Assembly (NCBI GenBank): GCA_965277075.1
Contig: OZ255707.1
Span: 2,108,001-2,172,000 of the forward strand
Length of the DNA stretch: 64,000 nt
Direction: 5' to 3'
From: Lustribacter sp965277075
Lineage (GTDB): Bacteria > Vulcanimicrobiota > Vulcanimicrobiia > Vulcanimicrobiales > Vulcanimicrobiaceae
Every line of letters starts with the position of its first letter. The stretch's first letter is position 1. The position numbers were made by a program, and so were the translations under genes. Shown here one piece after another: positions 24,451 through 33,593 of the stretch. The notes under the pieces were generated by a model. That model was given only the letters and a program-made list of their open reading frames with translations, was not told the origin of the DNA and ran no database searches.

Positions 24451-24849
24451 CGCCGGCGAAGCGCACGTTCGTCATCGCGGTCTTCCGTCTCGGCGAGAAC
24501 GAAATACGTTTCTCAGCGACGTCCGTCGGGGTCGGTCGCCCAAACTTTGTTCTGAACCGCATAGCAGCACGTCTCATCGATCTCGACGTCGACGGGATAG
24601 CCGGCGCCCCGAAGGCGCGCGATCGCCGTGTCAACGGCCTCGAGCGATTCGACGACGACGCCGTAGTGGGTGCCCTCGCCAATCGTGACGTTTGAATCGA
24701 GATCGAGCGCGAGTTCGAGACCCGGCTCGTTGGTGAGAAAGAGCGCGTAGTCGGCGAAAATGCTTTGCCGGTTCGGCAAGGAGCAGCGTGCGATAGAACG
24801 CGACGCTCGCGTCGAGATCGCGCGTCGCGAGATTGAGATGCATTTTCAT
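24437..24849 (-). pseudogene. ArsI/CadI-like VOC protein (C-As lyase type), frameshifted with nonsense codon
   Basis: It starts MKMHLNLATRDLDASVAFYR with its ATG overlapping the arsR stop (ATGA). A one-base shift near 24765 leads to ADYALFLTNEPGLELALDLD, THYGVVVESLEAVDTAIARL and VEIDETCCYAVQNKVWATDP. The vicinal Cys pair CC in TCCYA is the hallmark of ArsI, which cleaves the C-As bond of methylarsenite. A TGA replaces the Trp of DGRRW, after which YFVLAETEDRDDE continues in frame. Two lesions make it nonfunctional unless they are sequence errors. Confidence 0.72.
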
Positions 24850-25178
24850 GCGAGAAGCTTCGTCGGAAGCACGGACATGAGCGCCGCCTCGAGGCGAACA
24901 CGCGCATCGATTGCGAGTGAATAGTAGCCCCAGGTGCCGCGCCGCTCGGAGGCGACGAGGCCCGCATCCTTCAGAAGTTTGAGGTGATGCGAAACCGTCG
25001 ACTGATTGAGATCGAGCCCCGAAGTGAAATCGCAAACGCAAACCTCACGGTCGGCGCGAGCCAAGGTTGCGAGGATCGCGACGCGCGCGGGGTCTGCCAG
25101 TGCCTTGAATAGTGTTGCCTCGTCGGTTACATCATGATCGTAAACCGTCGTCTCCGGACAACACCTCTGCATCGACAT
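24846..25178 (-). CDS. arsR: ArsR/SmtB-family arsenic-responsive repressor
   Basis: The 110-residue winged-helix repressor carries DEATLFKALADPARVAILAT, EVCVCDFTSGLDLNQSTVSH and HLKLLKDAGLVASERRG. The CVC in the alpha-3 helix is the classic As(III) site of ArsR; an extra pair CC near the N-terminus (MSMQRCCPE) may add a third ligand. It is first in the minus-strand order arsR-arsI-aquaporin-arsC and would derepress on arsenite. Confidence 0.9.
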   Translation of the reverse strand: MSMQRCCPETTVYDHDVTDEATLFKALADPARVAILATLARADREVCVCDFTSGLDLNQSTVSHHLKLLKDAGLVASERRGTWGYYSLAIDARVRLEAALMSVLPTKLLA

Positions 25179-25222
25179 ACGTCGATTCTACCCCTAGAAT
25201 CGAAAACTGTCAATGCAGCGAT

Positions 25223-25540
25223 TTACGGTTGGCTGACGAGTTCGTTGCGTGGCTTGATCTTCAGGAAGATTCCGGCAACGGCTTCCGCGACGAGGATGAC
25301 AGCCGCAGCGACCTCGAGCGGGACAACGAAGGCATGCGTCGCGGTCGCAACAACGCCGCTGATGAACGGCGAGATCGTCGCGCAAAGAATGCCGAAGAAA
25401 TTCACAACACCGCCGAGACTGCCGCTCTGCTTCGCCGAAATGTCTTTCGACCAGACGCTGGCTGCGACACGAAAATGCGTACGATCCGCCCACAGCAACA
25501 CGTTGCCGAAGAGAAAAGGCAACGACGCACACCGACCAGT
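25223..25540 (-). pseudogene. MFS transporter C-terminal fragment
   Basis: The 99-residue frame gives GNVLLWADRTHFRVAASVWS, AKQSGSLGGVVNFFGILCAT, ISPFISGVVATATHAFVVPL and AAAVILVAEAVAGIFLKIKP, the last two to three helices of an anion:cation-symporter-type MFS protein. The N-terminal nine or so helices are absent. The short upstream part (PMNWSVCVVA) is in another frame. It is a relic at the right end of the arsenic operon remains. Confidence 0.65.
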
Positions 25541-25609
25541 TCATCGGCTTTCGTTGCATCGCTCCGTGCGAGAGCGCGCCGGCGTGCGGCGCCGATTGAT
25601 CGACGGGGG

Positions 25610-25963
25610 TCAAACCGTCTTGCGTTGATGGAGGCCGAATCTGTTTCCCTCCGGGTCGGTCACGAATATGCTCCAGCATACCGGCGACTCAGAGATCTCA
25701 GTGACCGGCACGCCGATTCCCGCGAGCCGAACCCGCTCCGCCGCGACGTCGTCCACTTCAAACGTTGCGGCGAACGACGTTCCGGGCGTAATGCCGAGCG
25801 GCTCGCCGTTTCCGACGCCGAACGCCGTATTGCCGACGTTGAACTCCGCCCACTGATCGCCGAACGCATCGCCGGGCGTCAGGCCGATGACGTCGCGGTA
25901 GAAAGCGCGCGCTCGCGGTACGTCGCGCACCGAGTAGGCAACGAAAGCCATGTCTTTGACCAT
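25610..25963 (-). CDS. VOC-superfamily protein
   Basis: This is a 117-residue single VOC unit: VAYSVRDVPRARAFYRDVIG, WAEFNVGNTAFGVGNG, TSFAATFEVDDVAAERVRLA, FVTDPEGNRFGLHQRK. No metal triad is clear: the first position is Tyr (VAYSV) and the last is Leu or His. It may be a binding or resistance-type VOC rather than an enzyme. It stands alone before the GMC gene; 25964-26155 holds nothing recognisable. Confidence 0.82.
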   Translation of the reverse strand: MVKDMAFVAYSVRDVPRARAFYRDVIGLTPGDAFGDQWAEFNVGNTAFGVGNGEPLGITPGTSFAATFEVDDVAAERVRLAGIGVPVTEISESPVCWSIFVTDPEGNRFGLHQRKTV

Positions 25964-26155
25964 CTTCCCGGCCTACGTGCGCGGCGGTGTCTCGTCCTTG
26001 CAGCATTGGTAACCGCCGGCCGGCAGCAGGCCAACTCTGGTGGATGCTCTTTAGTGAAGCGTACGAACTTGAGCACATCGCCGTTCGGTTCGAGCCGGAG
26101 AAAGGCCCGCAACGGTCAACCAGGTCACGCCGTCCGATGACACAATCTCTCGACT

Positions 26156-27790
26156 ATGCCGCGAACAACCTACGACTACATTATTGTCGGTGCGGGATCG
26201 GCGGGTTGCGTGCTCGCAAACCGACTGACGGAAGACCCCGGCACGCGCGTGCTTTTGCTCGAAGCCGGCGGTGACGATTCGCATCCGTTTTTGCGCGTGC
26301 CGATCGGCGTCGGCAAGCTGCATCAGCACCGGATGTTCGATTGGCAGTATACGACCGATGCCGAAGGTGGGATGGCCGGTCGCGAACTCATGTCGTTGCG
26401 CGGCAAAGTGCTCGGTGGTTCGTCCTCGACGAACTTCATGGCGTTCACGCGCGGTAACCCCGGCGACTACGACCGCTGGGCGCGCAACGGCGCAACCGGC
26501 TGGTCGTGGGACGAGGTCCTGCCGTACTTTAAACGTGTCGAAACGTGGGAAGGCGGCGAAACAGCGTTGCGGGGTGGTTCGGGACCGGTCGGCGTCGTGT
26601 TCGCGAAGATGGACGATCCGCTCGAAGATGCGGTGAAAGCGGCTGCCGTTTCGAGCGGTTACCCGTTGACCGACGACTACAACGCACAAACCGTCGGATT
26701 CGGCCGTACGCAATTCAGCATTCGCAACGGTCGCCGCGCATCCGCGTCACGCGCGTATTTGCGCGACATCCTCAAGCGTCCGAATCTGTCGGTGTTGACC
26801 AACGCCACGGCTCACCGCGTGTTGCTCGACGGTACGAAGGCGCGGGGGATTGCGTACTCACGGGACGGCGTCGACGCGACCGCAGAGGCCGAGCGCGAGG
26901 TGATTCTCAGCGGCGGTTCGTTCAATACGCCACAACTGCTGATGCTCTCGGGCATCGGGCCGGGGGATCACCTCCGCGAGCTCGGCATCACGCCCGTTGT
27001 CACGCTCCCCGTCGGCGACAACCTGCAAGATCATCTAAAAGGCGTGCTTCTGTGGAAGCGGCGTGCACCGAGCGCCCCGTTCCAGAAACTGCTGCGTTAT
27101 GACCGCGTCGCTCTGGCCTTGGCGCAAGCCTACCTGTTCGGCACCGGGCCGGCGACGACGTTGCCGCTCGGCATGCAAGGCTACATCAAGACGAGCCCCG
27201 ACCTCGATGTTCCCGACCTCGAATTCATGCTTCGCGGCGCACCGATCGGCGCGGGGCCATGGTTTCCCGGCGTCCTGCCGCAGTACATCGACGCGTTCGG
27301 CATCGACCCGGTGATCTTGCATCCGGAAAGCCGCGGTACAGTGCGCTTGAAGTCGGCCGATCCGAACGTGCCCGTGCGCATCAGGTACAACTACCTCAGC
27401 GCGCCGGCTGATATCGCAAAGCTGCGTCAGGGTTTTCGCTTGGCACGCGACCTCGGTAACCAGGCGGCGCTCGATGCCTTCCGCGACGTCGAGTTGACGC
27501 CCGGACCGAAGGTCACGACCGATGAAGCGATCGACGCGCACCTGCGAGCGACGACGACGACGGTCAGTCATCCGGTCAGCACGTGCCGCATGGGAACCGG
27601 CGAGCATTGCGTGCTCGATCCGGATTTGCGCGTGCGCGGCATCGACGCGTTACGCGTGGTGGACGCCTCCGCGTTTCCCGATCTCGTCTCGGCCCACACC
27701 AACGCGGCCGTCTTCATGCTCGCCGAACGGGCGTCCGACTTGATTCGAGGTCGCACACTCGCGCGGCGTGAGGCGGCCCCTGCTGTATGA
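26156..27790 (+). CDS. GMC-family FAD oxidoreductase (choline/alcohol dehydrogenase type)
   Basis: The 544-residue flavoenzyme has the FAD loop DYIIVGAGSAGCVLANRL with LLLEAGGDD, the GMC motifs LRGKVLGGSSSTNFM and ILSGGSFNTPQLLMLSGIGP, and the C-terminal active-site region TTVSHPVSTCRMG (His) and HTNAAVFMLAERA (Asn partner). It oxidises primary alcohols or polyols to aldehydes, donating electrons to quinone or oxygen. The start codon is taken because DYIIVG begins six residues later. No partner subunit is adjacent. Confidence 0.92.
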   Translation: MPRTTYDYIIVGAGSAGCVLANRLTEDPGTRVLLLEAGGDDSHPFLRVPIGVGKLHQHRMFDWQYTTDAEGGMAGRELMSLRGKVLGGSSSTNFMAFTRGNPGDYDRWARNGATGWSWDEVLPYFKRVETWEGGETALRGGSGPVGVVFAKMDDPLEDAVKAAAVSSGYPLTDDYNAQTVGFGRTQFSIRNGRRASASRAYLRDILKRPNLSVLTNATAHRVLLDGTKARGIAYSRDGVDATAEAEREVILSGGSFNTPQLLMLSGIGPGDHLRELGITPVVTLPVGDNLQDHLKGVLLWKRRAPSAPFQKLLRYDRVALALAQAYLFGTGPATTLPLGMQGYIKTSPDLDVPDLEFMLRGAPIGAGPWFPGVLPQYIDAFGIDPVILHPESRGTVRLKSADPNVPVRIRYNYLSAPADIAKLRQGFRLARDLGNQAALDAFRDVELTPGPKVTTDEAIDAHLRATTTTVSHPVSTCRMGTGEHCVLDPDLRVRGIDALRVVDASAFPDLVSAHTNAAVFMLAERASDLIRGRTLARREAAPAV

Positions 27791-27835
27791 AGCCTTACAG
27801 TTTCCCGATGAAGCTCGTGCTATACACGTAGGATC

Positions 27836-28264
27836 GTGAATGCCGACCCGCGGGACACCGGTATGGCGCCGAAGATCGGCGACTACGGTTTAATTTCCGA
27901 TTGCCGCTCGGCCGCGCTTGTTAGCCGCGACGGCTCGATCGACTGGCTCTGCGCGCCACGCTTCGACAGCCCGGCGTTCTTCGCGCGGCTGCTCGATCCG
28001 CACGCCGGACGCTGGCAGCTCTCGGCCCGCGACGTCCTCGAGACGACGCGCGAATATATCGGCTCGACGATGGTCCTGCAGACGACGATACGCGCAAACG
28101 AGGGAGCGATACGAATCACGACGCGATGGCGCTGGGTCCACGCGAACGCGGGCACCATCTCGCTGCGAACTCGCCGGGTGTCGTCCTGCGCTTGGTACGA
28201 TGTCTTACGGGGAGCGTCTTCGTCGAGATGCACTTTGCACCACGTCCGGAGTACGGTCTCGTAA
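27836..28264 (+). pseudogene. GH15 glucoamylase-like protein, N-terminal part before frameshift
   Basis: GTG start with GTAGGA upstream. KIGDYGLISDCRSAALVSRD, GSIDWLCAPRFDSPAFFARL and EYIGSTMVLQTTI are the N-terminal beta-sandwich of bacterial GH15 proteins. At about 28118 one base is lost (ATCACGACG; family expects RITDAMALGP), and the true frame continues for 55 residues (RPEYGLVTPLI) before a second break near 28290. The remaining residues listed in this frame are out of register. Confidence 0.75.
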
Positions 28265-28301
28265 CGCCATTGATCACGCAGCCGCGTCGGCGGGATTCTG
28301 G

Positions 28302-29594
28302 TTGAACGACGGCGAGCACGTTGCGTTCGCGCTCGAACACTGCGATTCGGCAATGCACCTACCGCGGCCGTGGTCGCAGCGAGCGATCACCGGCCGCCTT
28401 CGCGATACGATCGAAGGCTGGGAAACGTGGGCCGGTATTCATCAATCGTATACGGGTCCGTGGAGCCATGCCGTTCACCACAGTGGCCGCGTGCTTCAAG
28501 CGCTGACCTATGCGCCGACCGGCGCCGTCGTCGCGGCTCCGACGACATCGCTACCCGAGACGATCGGCGGTTCGCGCAACTGGGACTATCGCTTCACCTG
28601 GCTGCGCGATGCAAACCTCACGATGCAGGCGCTATGGGTCGCCGCGTGTCCCGAGGAGGCGGGGCGATTCTTTTCTTGGATCGCGCACGCGACGGCAACG
28701 AACGTCGGCGCCGGCAACATCGGAATCATGTTCGGCGTGGGCGGCGAGCATGATTTGACGGAACGTGACCTGCCGCATTTGCGCGGCTACCGTGACAGTG
28801 CGCCCGTGCGCATCGGAAACGGCGCCTGGACGCAGCATCAGCTCGATGTCTACGGTCACGTTCTCGACGCGGCTCGGCGCTTCAAAGATCACCTCGGCAA
28901 AATGAACGAGCCGACGAAACGATTCCTCATCGCGTGTGCCGATGCGGCGGCCGACCGGTGGAGCGAACCCGACAGCGGTATCTGGGAGATCCGCGGAGAG
29001 TTGCGGCACTACGTCTATTCGAAGATCATGTGCTGGACCGCACTCGATGCGGCGCTGGACCTGCGCGAACTGCTCGGCGTAACGTCGACGGCGACCGACC
29101 GCTGGCGAGCCGCGCGGGACGCCGTCCGAATAGCCATCCTCGAGCGCGGCTTCGATCCGCAGCTCGGCGCGTTTGTTCAAGCGTTCGATTCCAAAGAGCT
29201 CGACGCATCGCTCCTCGTCCTCCCGATCGTCGGTTTTCTGCCGGGCGATGACGCGCGCGTGCGTTCGACGATCGATCTCATCGAGCGCGACCTGAGCGAT
29301 CCGCGCGGCCTGATTTATCGCTACCGCAGCTTCGACAACATGGAGGGCGACGAGGGGACGTTTCTCCTGTGCACGTTCTGGCTCGCGCACGCTCTGGCAC
29401 TCGCGCGCGAAACCGAGCGCGCAAGTGCCGTGTTCGAACGTGCGCTCGCGTGCGGGAACGACCTCGGACTCTTAGCGGAGGAAGTCGATGCGAAGACGGG
29501 CGAAGCGCTCGGTAATTTTCCGCAGGCCTTCAGCCACGTCGGGCTGATCAACGCCGCCTTTGCGATCGCGAACGGCACGGCGACACCATCCTAA
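28302..29594 (+). pseudogene. GH15 glucoamylase-like protein, catalytic part
   Basis: From LNDGEHVAFALEHCDSAM the frame encodes the (alpha/alpha)6 catalytic barrel: SLPETIGGSRNWDYRFTWLR, GIMFGVGGEHDLTERDLPHL, ALDAALDLRELLGV, and EEVDAKTGEALGNFPQAFSH with the catalytic Glu region. Relatives hydrolyse alpha-glucans or trehalose. Together with the N-terminal piece it would be about 590 residues. Two frame breaks and a missing segment between the parts mean inactivation, unless the assembly is wrong. TTG at 28302 is an artificial open-frame start. Confidence 0.78.
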
Positions 29595-30886
29595 GGTGCC
29601 GGACTTCCGGCCGGCGCGCCGCTAGCGGACGGCGCCGGGCTCGGATCGCGTTTCCACATCGGAATCGATGAGAGCGCCGGATCGTCACCGTCGAAGGTGA
29701 ACGTCGCGATGTACGTGCCGTCAACGGGCCGGCCGTTGCGCATCGCCGGCGCGTACGTCGACGAAACCGCCGTTTCCAACGCTGCGGCGACCAGTTGGCG
29801 ATTCGAAATCTTCACGATCGACGCATCCTGCGGCATTCCGTTTCCGCTGACGATTACGCGCACCAGGGCCACACCTTTCTGTCCGATCCCCAAACGCGAC
29901 GAACCGCGGTGCGTCAAGCGGGCATCGACGAATGCCGGCGGTGGCGGCGGTGGCGCCGGCGTCGCTCGTACAGGCGGCGGCGCCGAACCCGGCGTGGTCA
30001 GCGCACGATATCCGGCGATCGCAACAGCTTCAGCCGAGCGCATTTCTTGCGATGACATCGCGGGGTGCCAGCCGGCCGGGGCTTTCCCGGAGGAGCCACC
30101 GGCGCTCACGTGCAGCGCGCCGCTTTGCACGTCGTAGCGATAGGTGAACGTCGGAGCGTCACCCTGACCGTTCGACATGACGGTCGCGACGGTCGCTGCG
30201 GCGCCGGACGCAAGGGCGATATTCCCATTGGGAAAGCGACCACAACCGAAGTCGACATTGCGGCAGTTCTCGACGTCTCCCGTCGCAATCATGACCGGTT
30301 CGCGCGAGCGATTCCGGACCCGGATAAACGTGAAAAGTCCGGCGTTGTCGACCCAGTCGACGACCTTCGACGTTGACGGCACTGCTGCGGGCGAAGCCGA
30401 CGGCAACGCGAATGCCGACGGTGCCGGCGCCGGTGACGGAGAGACCGTCGTTACCGCAACGGGCGAATTCGTCCCGACCGCGCGATTGATCGCGCTCACC
30501 GCGTCCCGGGCTGCGGCGTCATCGGCAATTCGCGTGAACGCGAACGGCCGGTTTCCGGAATCGCACGTCGCGGACCGTTGCGGCTTGAGCTGCAAACGCA
30601 GAAACGTGTGCCCGTCACGCGTGAGCGCTTGGGCGTTCGCGACGTCGGCAAGGCCCGCATGGCACCAGGTGATCGGCGTCTCGCGGTTCTCGATACGGGC
30701 CGAGTAGACCATCGAAATCGTGCCGGCCGAGAGCACGACGTTCGACTGCGCTTGTACGGGCGCGTGCCCCGGCACCGGGACGAGCACGTGCCATTGCCAC
30801 GATTGCGCGTCGGCCGCCGGCGTCGCGATCAGACACGCAGCGAACGCGATGCACACGAGCAGACGCGCGCGCGTTGCGATTTTCAT
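29591..30886 (-). CDS. Secreted protein with TonB-type C-terminal domain
   Basis: This 431-residue exported protein has a signal peptide, MKIATRARLLVCIAFAACLI ending at AADA. Two beta-rich modules follow, separated by a Pro/Ser/Ala linker (about 145-170), then a Pro-rich stretch VRATPAPPPPPPAF and a TonB_C-like module ALVRVIVSGNGMPQDASIVK, ending with TYIATFTFD. Unlike true TonB it has a cleavable signal rather than a membrane anchor plus long rigid spacer. It may be a periplasmic TonB-fold protein. It converges with the GH15 gene by 4 bases. Confidence 0.68.
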   Translation of the reverse strand: MKIATRARLLVCIAFAACLIATPAADAQSWQWHVLVPVPGHAPVQAQSNVVLSAGTISMVYSARIENRETPITWCHAGLADVANAQALTRDGHTFLRLQLKPQRSATCDSGNRPFAFTRIADDAAARDAVSAINRAVGTNSPVAVTTVSPSPAPAPSAFALPSASPAAVPSTSKVVDWVDNAGLFTFIRVRNRSREPVMIATGDVENCRNVDFGCGRFPNGNIALASGAAATVATVMSNGQGDAPTFTYRYDVQSGALHVSAGGSSGKAPAGWHPAMSSQEMRSAEAVAIAGYRALTTPGSAPPPVRATPAPPPPPPAFVDARLTHRGSSRLGIGQKGVALVRVIVSGNGMPQDASIVKISNRQLVAAALETAVSSTYAPAMRNGRPVDGTYIATFTFDGDDPALSSIPMWKRDPSPAPSASGAPAGSPAP

Positions 30887-30943
30887 CGGCGAAATCTATG
30901 CTACGAGAGCGGTCGCCCAACCATCCAACGGGTCCCATGCTTG

Positions 30944-32899
30944 TCAGGCGCCGCCATTCGAGACCTCGCCCCGGTAACCGTCGATGCGCGCACGCCGGTC
31001 GCGGTTCAACGAGTCGGGCGTTGCAATCGCGGTCGCCCACGTATCGCCGCCGGTATTCTTCTGCCAGTCGTCGGCGACGAAGCGGTAGACGCCGTCGGCG
31101 GCCGCGTACACGTTGGTATTCGGACCGGGGACGGCGCGGGGTCCGTGGCCGGGCATCATGCGCGCACTCAACGTCGGGTTCCGCGGATCGTTCGCGGCGG
31201 AGAGCGCGCGCTCGCGCGCGTACGTCGTATCGTTGTAGTTGCCGTACGTCGGCGGGTTGTACACGTAGGCGCCGAACGCCATCCAGCCGGGATAATAGTA
31301 TCCCGTTCCGTACGTCGCCCCGCCCCAAATCGGCGCGTAGCTGCCGAGATACCCGGCAGTATTCGCATTGTAGTAACCGGCTGCATCGCCGTTGGAAAAC
31401 TGCGACGGCGCAAAGTTCTGATACGTGTCGGCCGGCTGCGGCGCCGGCGTCGCCCGCGGTGCCGTAAGCGCAACGCCGCGAGCGTCGTAGACGTGCACGA
31501 ACGTGACGTGATAGAGCGGCGAGCTTTCCGGAATCGTGTAGACAGCGGCAGGAACGTAGGTCGCCGGCGCCCACGGGCCATTCGGCGCCGCAGCCGCGAA
31601 CCACACGGCGTGCGCACACGCGACATAGTGTGCGGCATCGACCTGGATCACGTCGTCGGACGCGTTGACCGCGTATTTCAGCGGCGTTCCGGGGATCGGC
31701 GCGAAAATCGGTGCACCCGAACCATACGTGACCGTCAACGTCGTCGTTGCCGGGTCCACGGCGGTGACGTGCGGAAGCTGCGTCATTCGCGCGGCGTAGA
31801 AGGCCTGCGTCGTACCCGGAACGGCAACGAGAACGCGTGCGCGTGGGCTATCTTCGGGAATCTTTTTGAAATCGGCCGGCAGGCGTGCCGACGCGAACGT
31901 CCACGGTCCGTTCAAATTCGCGGCGGCGAACCAGCGACCCGAGAGAAGAACGTACCAGAGCGTCGTGTCGCGGGAAAAGAACACGTCGCTCGTCGTGTTC
32001 GTGACGTAGCGAAGCCCGGTTCCCGCGATCGAAGCGAACTTCGGCTGGCCGTCGATGTCGATGAGCGCCGCCGGCACGGTGCTTACGAAGACGCGCGGCG
32101 CAACCGTGCCGGCCGGCTTCGACATCGTGAGCGCGGAACGAACATTTTGCCATTGCGCTGTTGCGGGAATGCCGGCGAAACTAGCCGGCGCGACGGCCGG
32201 CAAAAAGGGACCGGCGATGCTCGCCGCCGCAAACCAGCCGCGCCTCGCGTGAGCGTAGTAGAGCGACGACGCCGGATCGTGAATGATCTCCCAGTTCGTA
32301 TTGACGGCGTAGGTCAACGAGGTGCCCGCAATCGACGCGAACGTCGGCTTCCCGTCGAAGACGACGAGCACCGCGGGCCGCTGGCTCACGTAGATAACCG
32401 GCGGATTCGTCCGAACCGGAACGGTGTGGGGGCGGTCGGCCGGCGGGAGGCTCGCGAGTACCAACGGCAGCGGAAGCAACGGCTTTCCTTCGAGATGCAA
32501 ATTCGCTTTGACGAATGCGTCGAGCGGCGCCGCATCGGCCGGGTTCGCCGACGGCCACATCGTTGCGTCGACCTTCGGGTTCACGAGCGAGACGGTGCCG
32601 GAGGGAACGTCGGCGCTCGCGAGCGACGAAAAGCTGAGCGTGCCGTAATTCGGGGCGGCGGCGCCGGGCAGCGTAACGGCGACGGCAGCGACGCCGGTCA
32701 TGCGTGCGTAGTTCGACCACGAGCGAACCTGCGGTTCGTAGAGGACGATCTTCCCACCGTTCGCCGCAAGCGTCGTCGGCCAGACGATCGGCGCGGCATT
32801 CGACGTCTGCGCCGTCGCGAGCGGCGGGGCAGAAAGGGCACCGGCGGCGAACAGCAGCGCCGTTCCGAAAACGCCGCACCTGGCAACGAGAAAACGCAT
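30944..32899 (-). CDS. Large secreted protein with triple FASIAGT-type repeat
   Basis: This 651-residue exported protein has a signal peptide ending in LATAQ. Three copies of a roughly 100-residue unit each contain a (V/I)xFDGKPxFASIAGTxLxYxVNT start and a GRWFAAANLNGPW-like end: about 180-235, 280-335 and 405-465. A Tyr/Gly/Asn-rich segment (YYNANTAGYLGSYAPIWGGA) follows near 530-570. Relatives are annotated as carbohydrate-binding-like proteins without firm evidence. It follows the TonB-like protein on the same strand, so a joint envelope role is possible. No catalytic motif seen. Confidence 0.62.
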   Translation of the reverse strand: MRFLVARCGVFGTALLFAAGALSAPPLATAQTSNAAPIVWPTTLAANGGKIVLYEPQVRSWSNYARMTGVAAVAVTLPGAAAPNYGTLSFSSLASADVPSGTVSLVNPKVDATMWPSANPADAAPLDAFVKANLHLEGKPLLPLPLVLASLPPADRPHTVPVRTNPPVIYVSQRPAVLVVFDGKPTFASIAGTSLTYAVNTNWEIIHDPASSLYYAHARRGWFAAASIAGPFLPAVAPASFAGIPATAQWQNVRSALTMSKPAGTVAPRVFVSTVPAALIDIDGQPKFASIAGTGLRYVTNTTSDVFFSRDTTLWYVLLSGRWFAAANLNGPWTFASARLPADFKKIPEDSPRARVLVAVPGTTQAFYAARMTQLPHVTAVDPATTTLTVTYGSGAPIFAPIPGTPLKYAVNASDDVIQVDAAHYVACAHAVWFAAAAPNGPWAPATYVPAAVYTIPESSPLYHVTFVHVYDARGVALTAPRATPAPQPADTYQNFAPSQFSNGDAAGYYNANTAGYLGSYAPIWGGATYGTGYYYPGWMAFGAYVYNPPTYGNYNDTTYARERALSAANDPRNPTLSARMMPGHGPRAVPGPNTNVYAAADGVYRFVADDWQKNTGGDTWATAIATPDSLNRDRRARIDGYRGEVSNGGA

Positions 32900-32963
32900 C
32901 GTTTGCGTTCGTTACCATCGAATGAGATGGGAACCTCTACTGCGGACGCGAGAGAAAGAACCG

Positions 32964-33560
32964 ATGAACCGACCGTTTTCGACCGAGCCGGGACGGCTCG
33001 AAGCCTTCAGCGACGGTGTCATCGCGGTCATTATCACGATCATGGTGCTCGAGCTCAAGCCGCCGCCGGGAACGGATATCGCCTCGCTGCACGCCGTTCT
33101 TCCGACACTCGCCGCCTACGTGCTCAGCTTCGTTTTCGTCGGCATCTACTGGAATAACCACCATCATCTGCTACGCGCCGCCGAGGGCATCGACGGGCGC
33201 GCGATGTGGGCCAACCTGCATTTGCTCTTTTGGCTCTCGCTCGTGCCGTTCGTCACGAGCTGGCTCGGCGCGAACCCGTCCGGTGCGGTGCCGACCGCGC
33301 TCTACGGTGCGGTGCTGATCTGCACTGCGCTGGCGTACACGCTCTTGCAATTCGCACTCGTCGCGTGCAACGGTCCGGCATCGGCGTTTGCGCAAGCGGT
33401 TCGAACGGATGTCAAAGGAACGCTTTCGCTTGTGATCTATGCGCTCGCGATCGGCTTCGCGTTCGTGTCGCCGGTGCTTTCCGACGGGCTGTTCGTTACG
33501 GTGGCAGCTATCTGGTTTATTCCGGATCGCCGTCTCGAACGAGCGATCGCCGCAAAATGA
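32964..33560 (+). CDS. TMEM175/DUF1211-like potassium channel protein
   Basis: The 198-residue membrane protein is taken from MNRPFSTEPGR, preceded by GAGAGAAAG. The signature RLEAFSDGVIAVIITIMVLE holds the FSD motif that lines the pore of TMEM175 channels. Five to six hydrophobic helices follow, including AYVLSFVFVGIYWNNHHHLL and LVIYALAIGFAFVSPVL. Bacterial homologues form tetrameric K+ channels. No regulator is adjacent. Confidence 0.85.
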   Translation: MNRPFSTEPGRLEAFSDGVIAVIITIMVLELKPPPGTDIASLHAVLPTLAAYVLSFVFVGIYWNNHHHLLRAAEGIDGRAMWANLHLLFWLSLVPFVTSWLGANPSGAVPTALYGAVLICTALAYTLLQFALVACNGPASAFAQAVRTDVKGTLSLVIYALAIGFAFVSPVLSDGLFVTVAAIWFIPDRRLERAIAAK

Positions 33561-33593
33561 AGGATTTGTTTTGGCCAAAAGTAATATAACGGT

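Noticed and set aside
24520..24530. Possible TGA-to-Trp recoding, because ArsI reads DGRR-TGA-E in place of DGRRW
   Set aside because: Other genes in the window use TGA as a genuine stop and Trp is coded by TGG throughout; the same gene has a second lesion, so decay is simpler.
30578..33157. An 859-codon open frame on the plus strand
   Set aside because: It is antisense to two convincing secreted proteins with signal peptides and repeats; its own composition is extremely Arg-rich, as expected from a shadow frame in GC-rich DNA.
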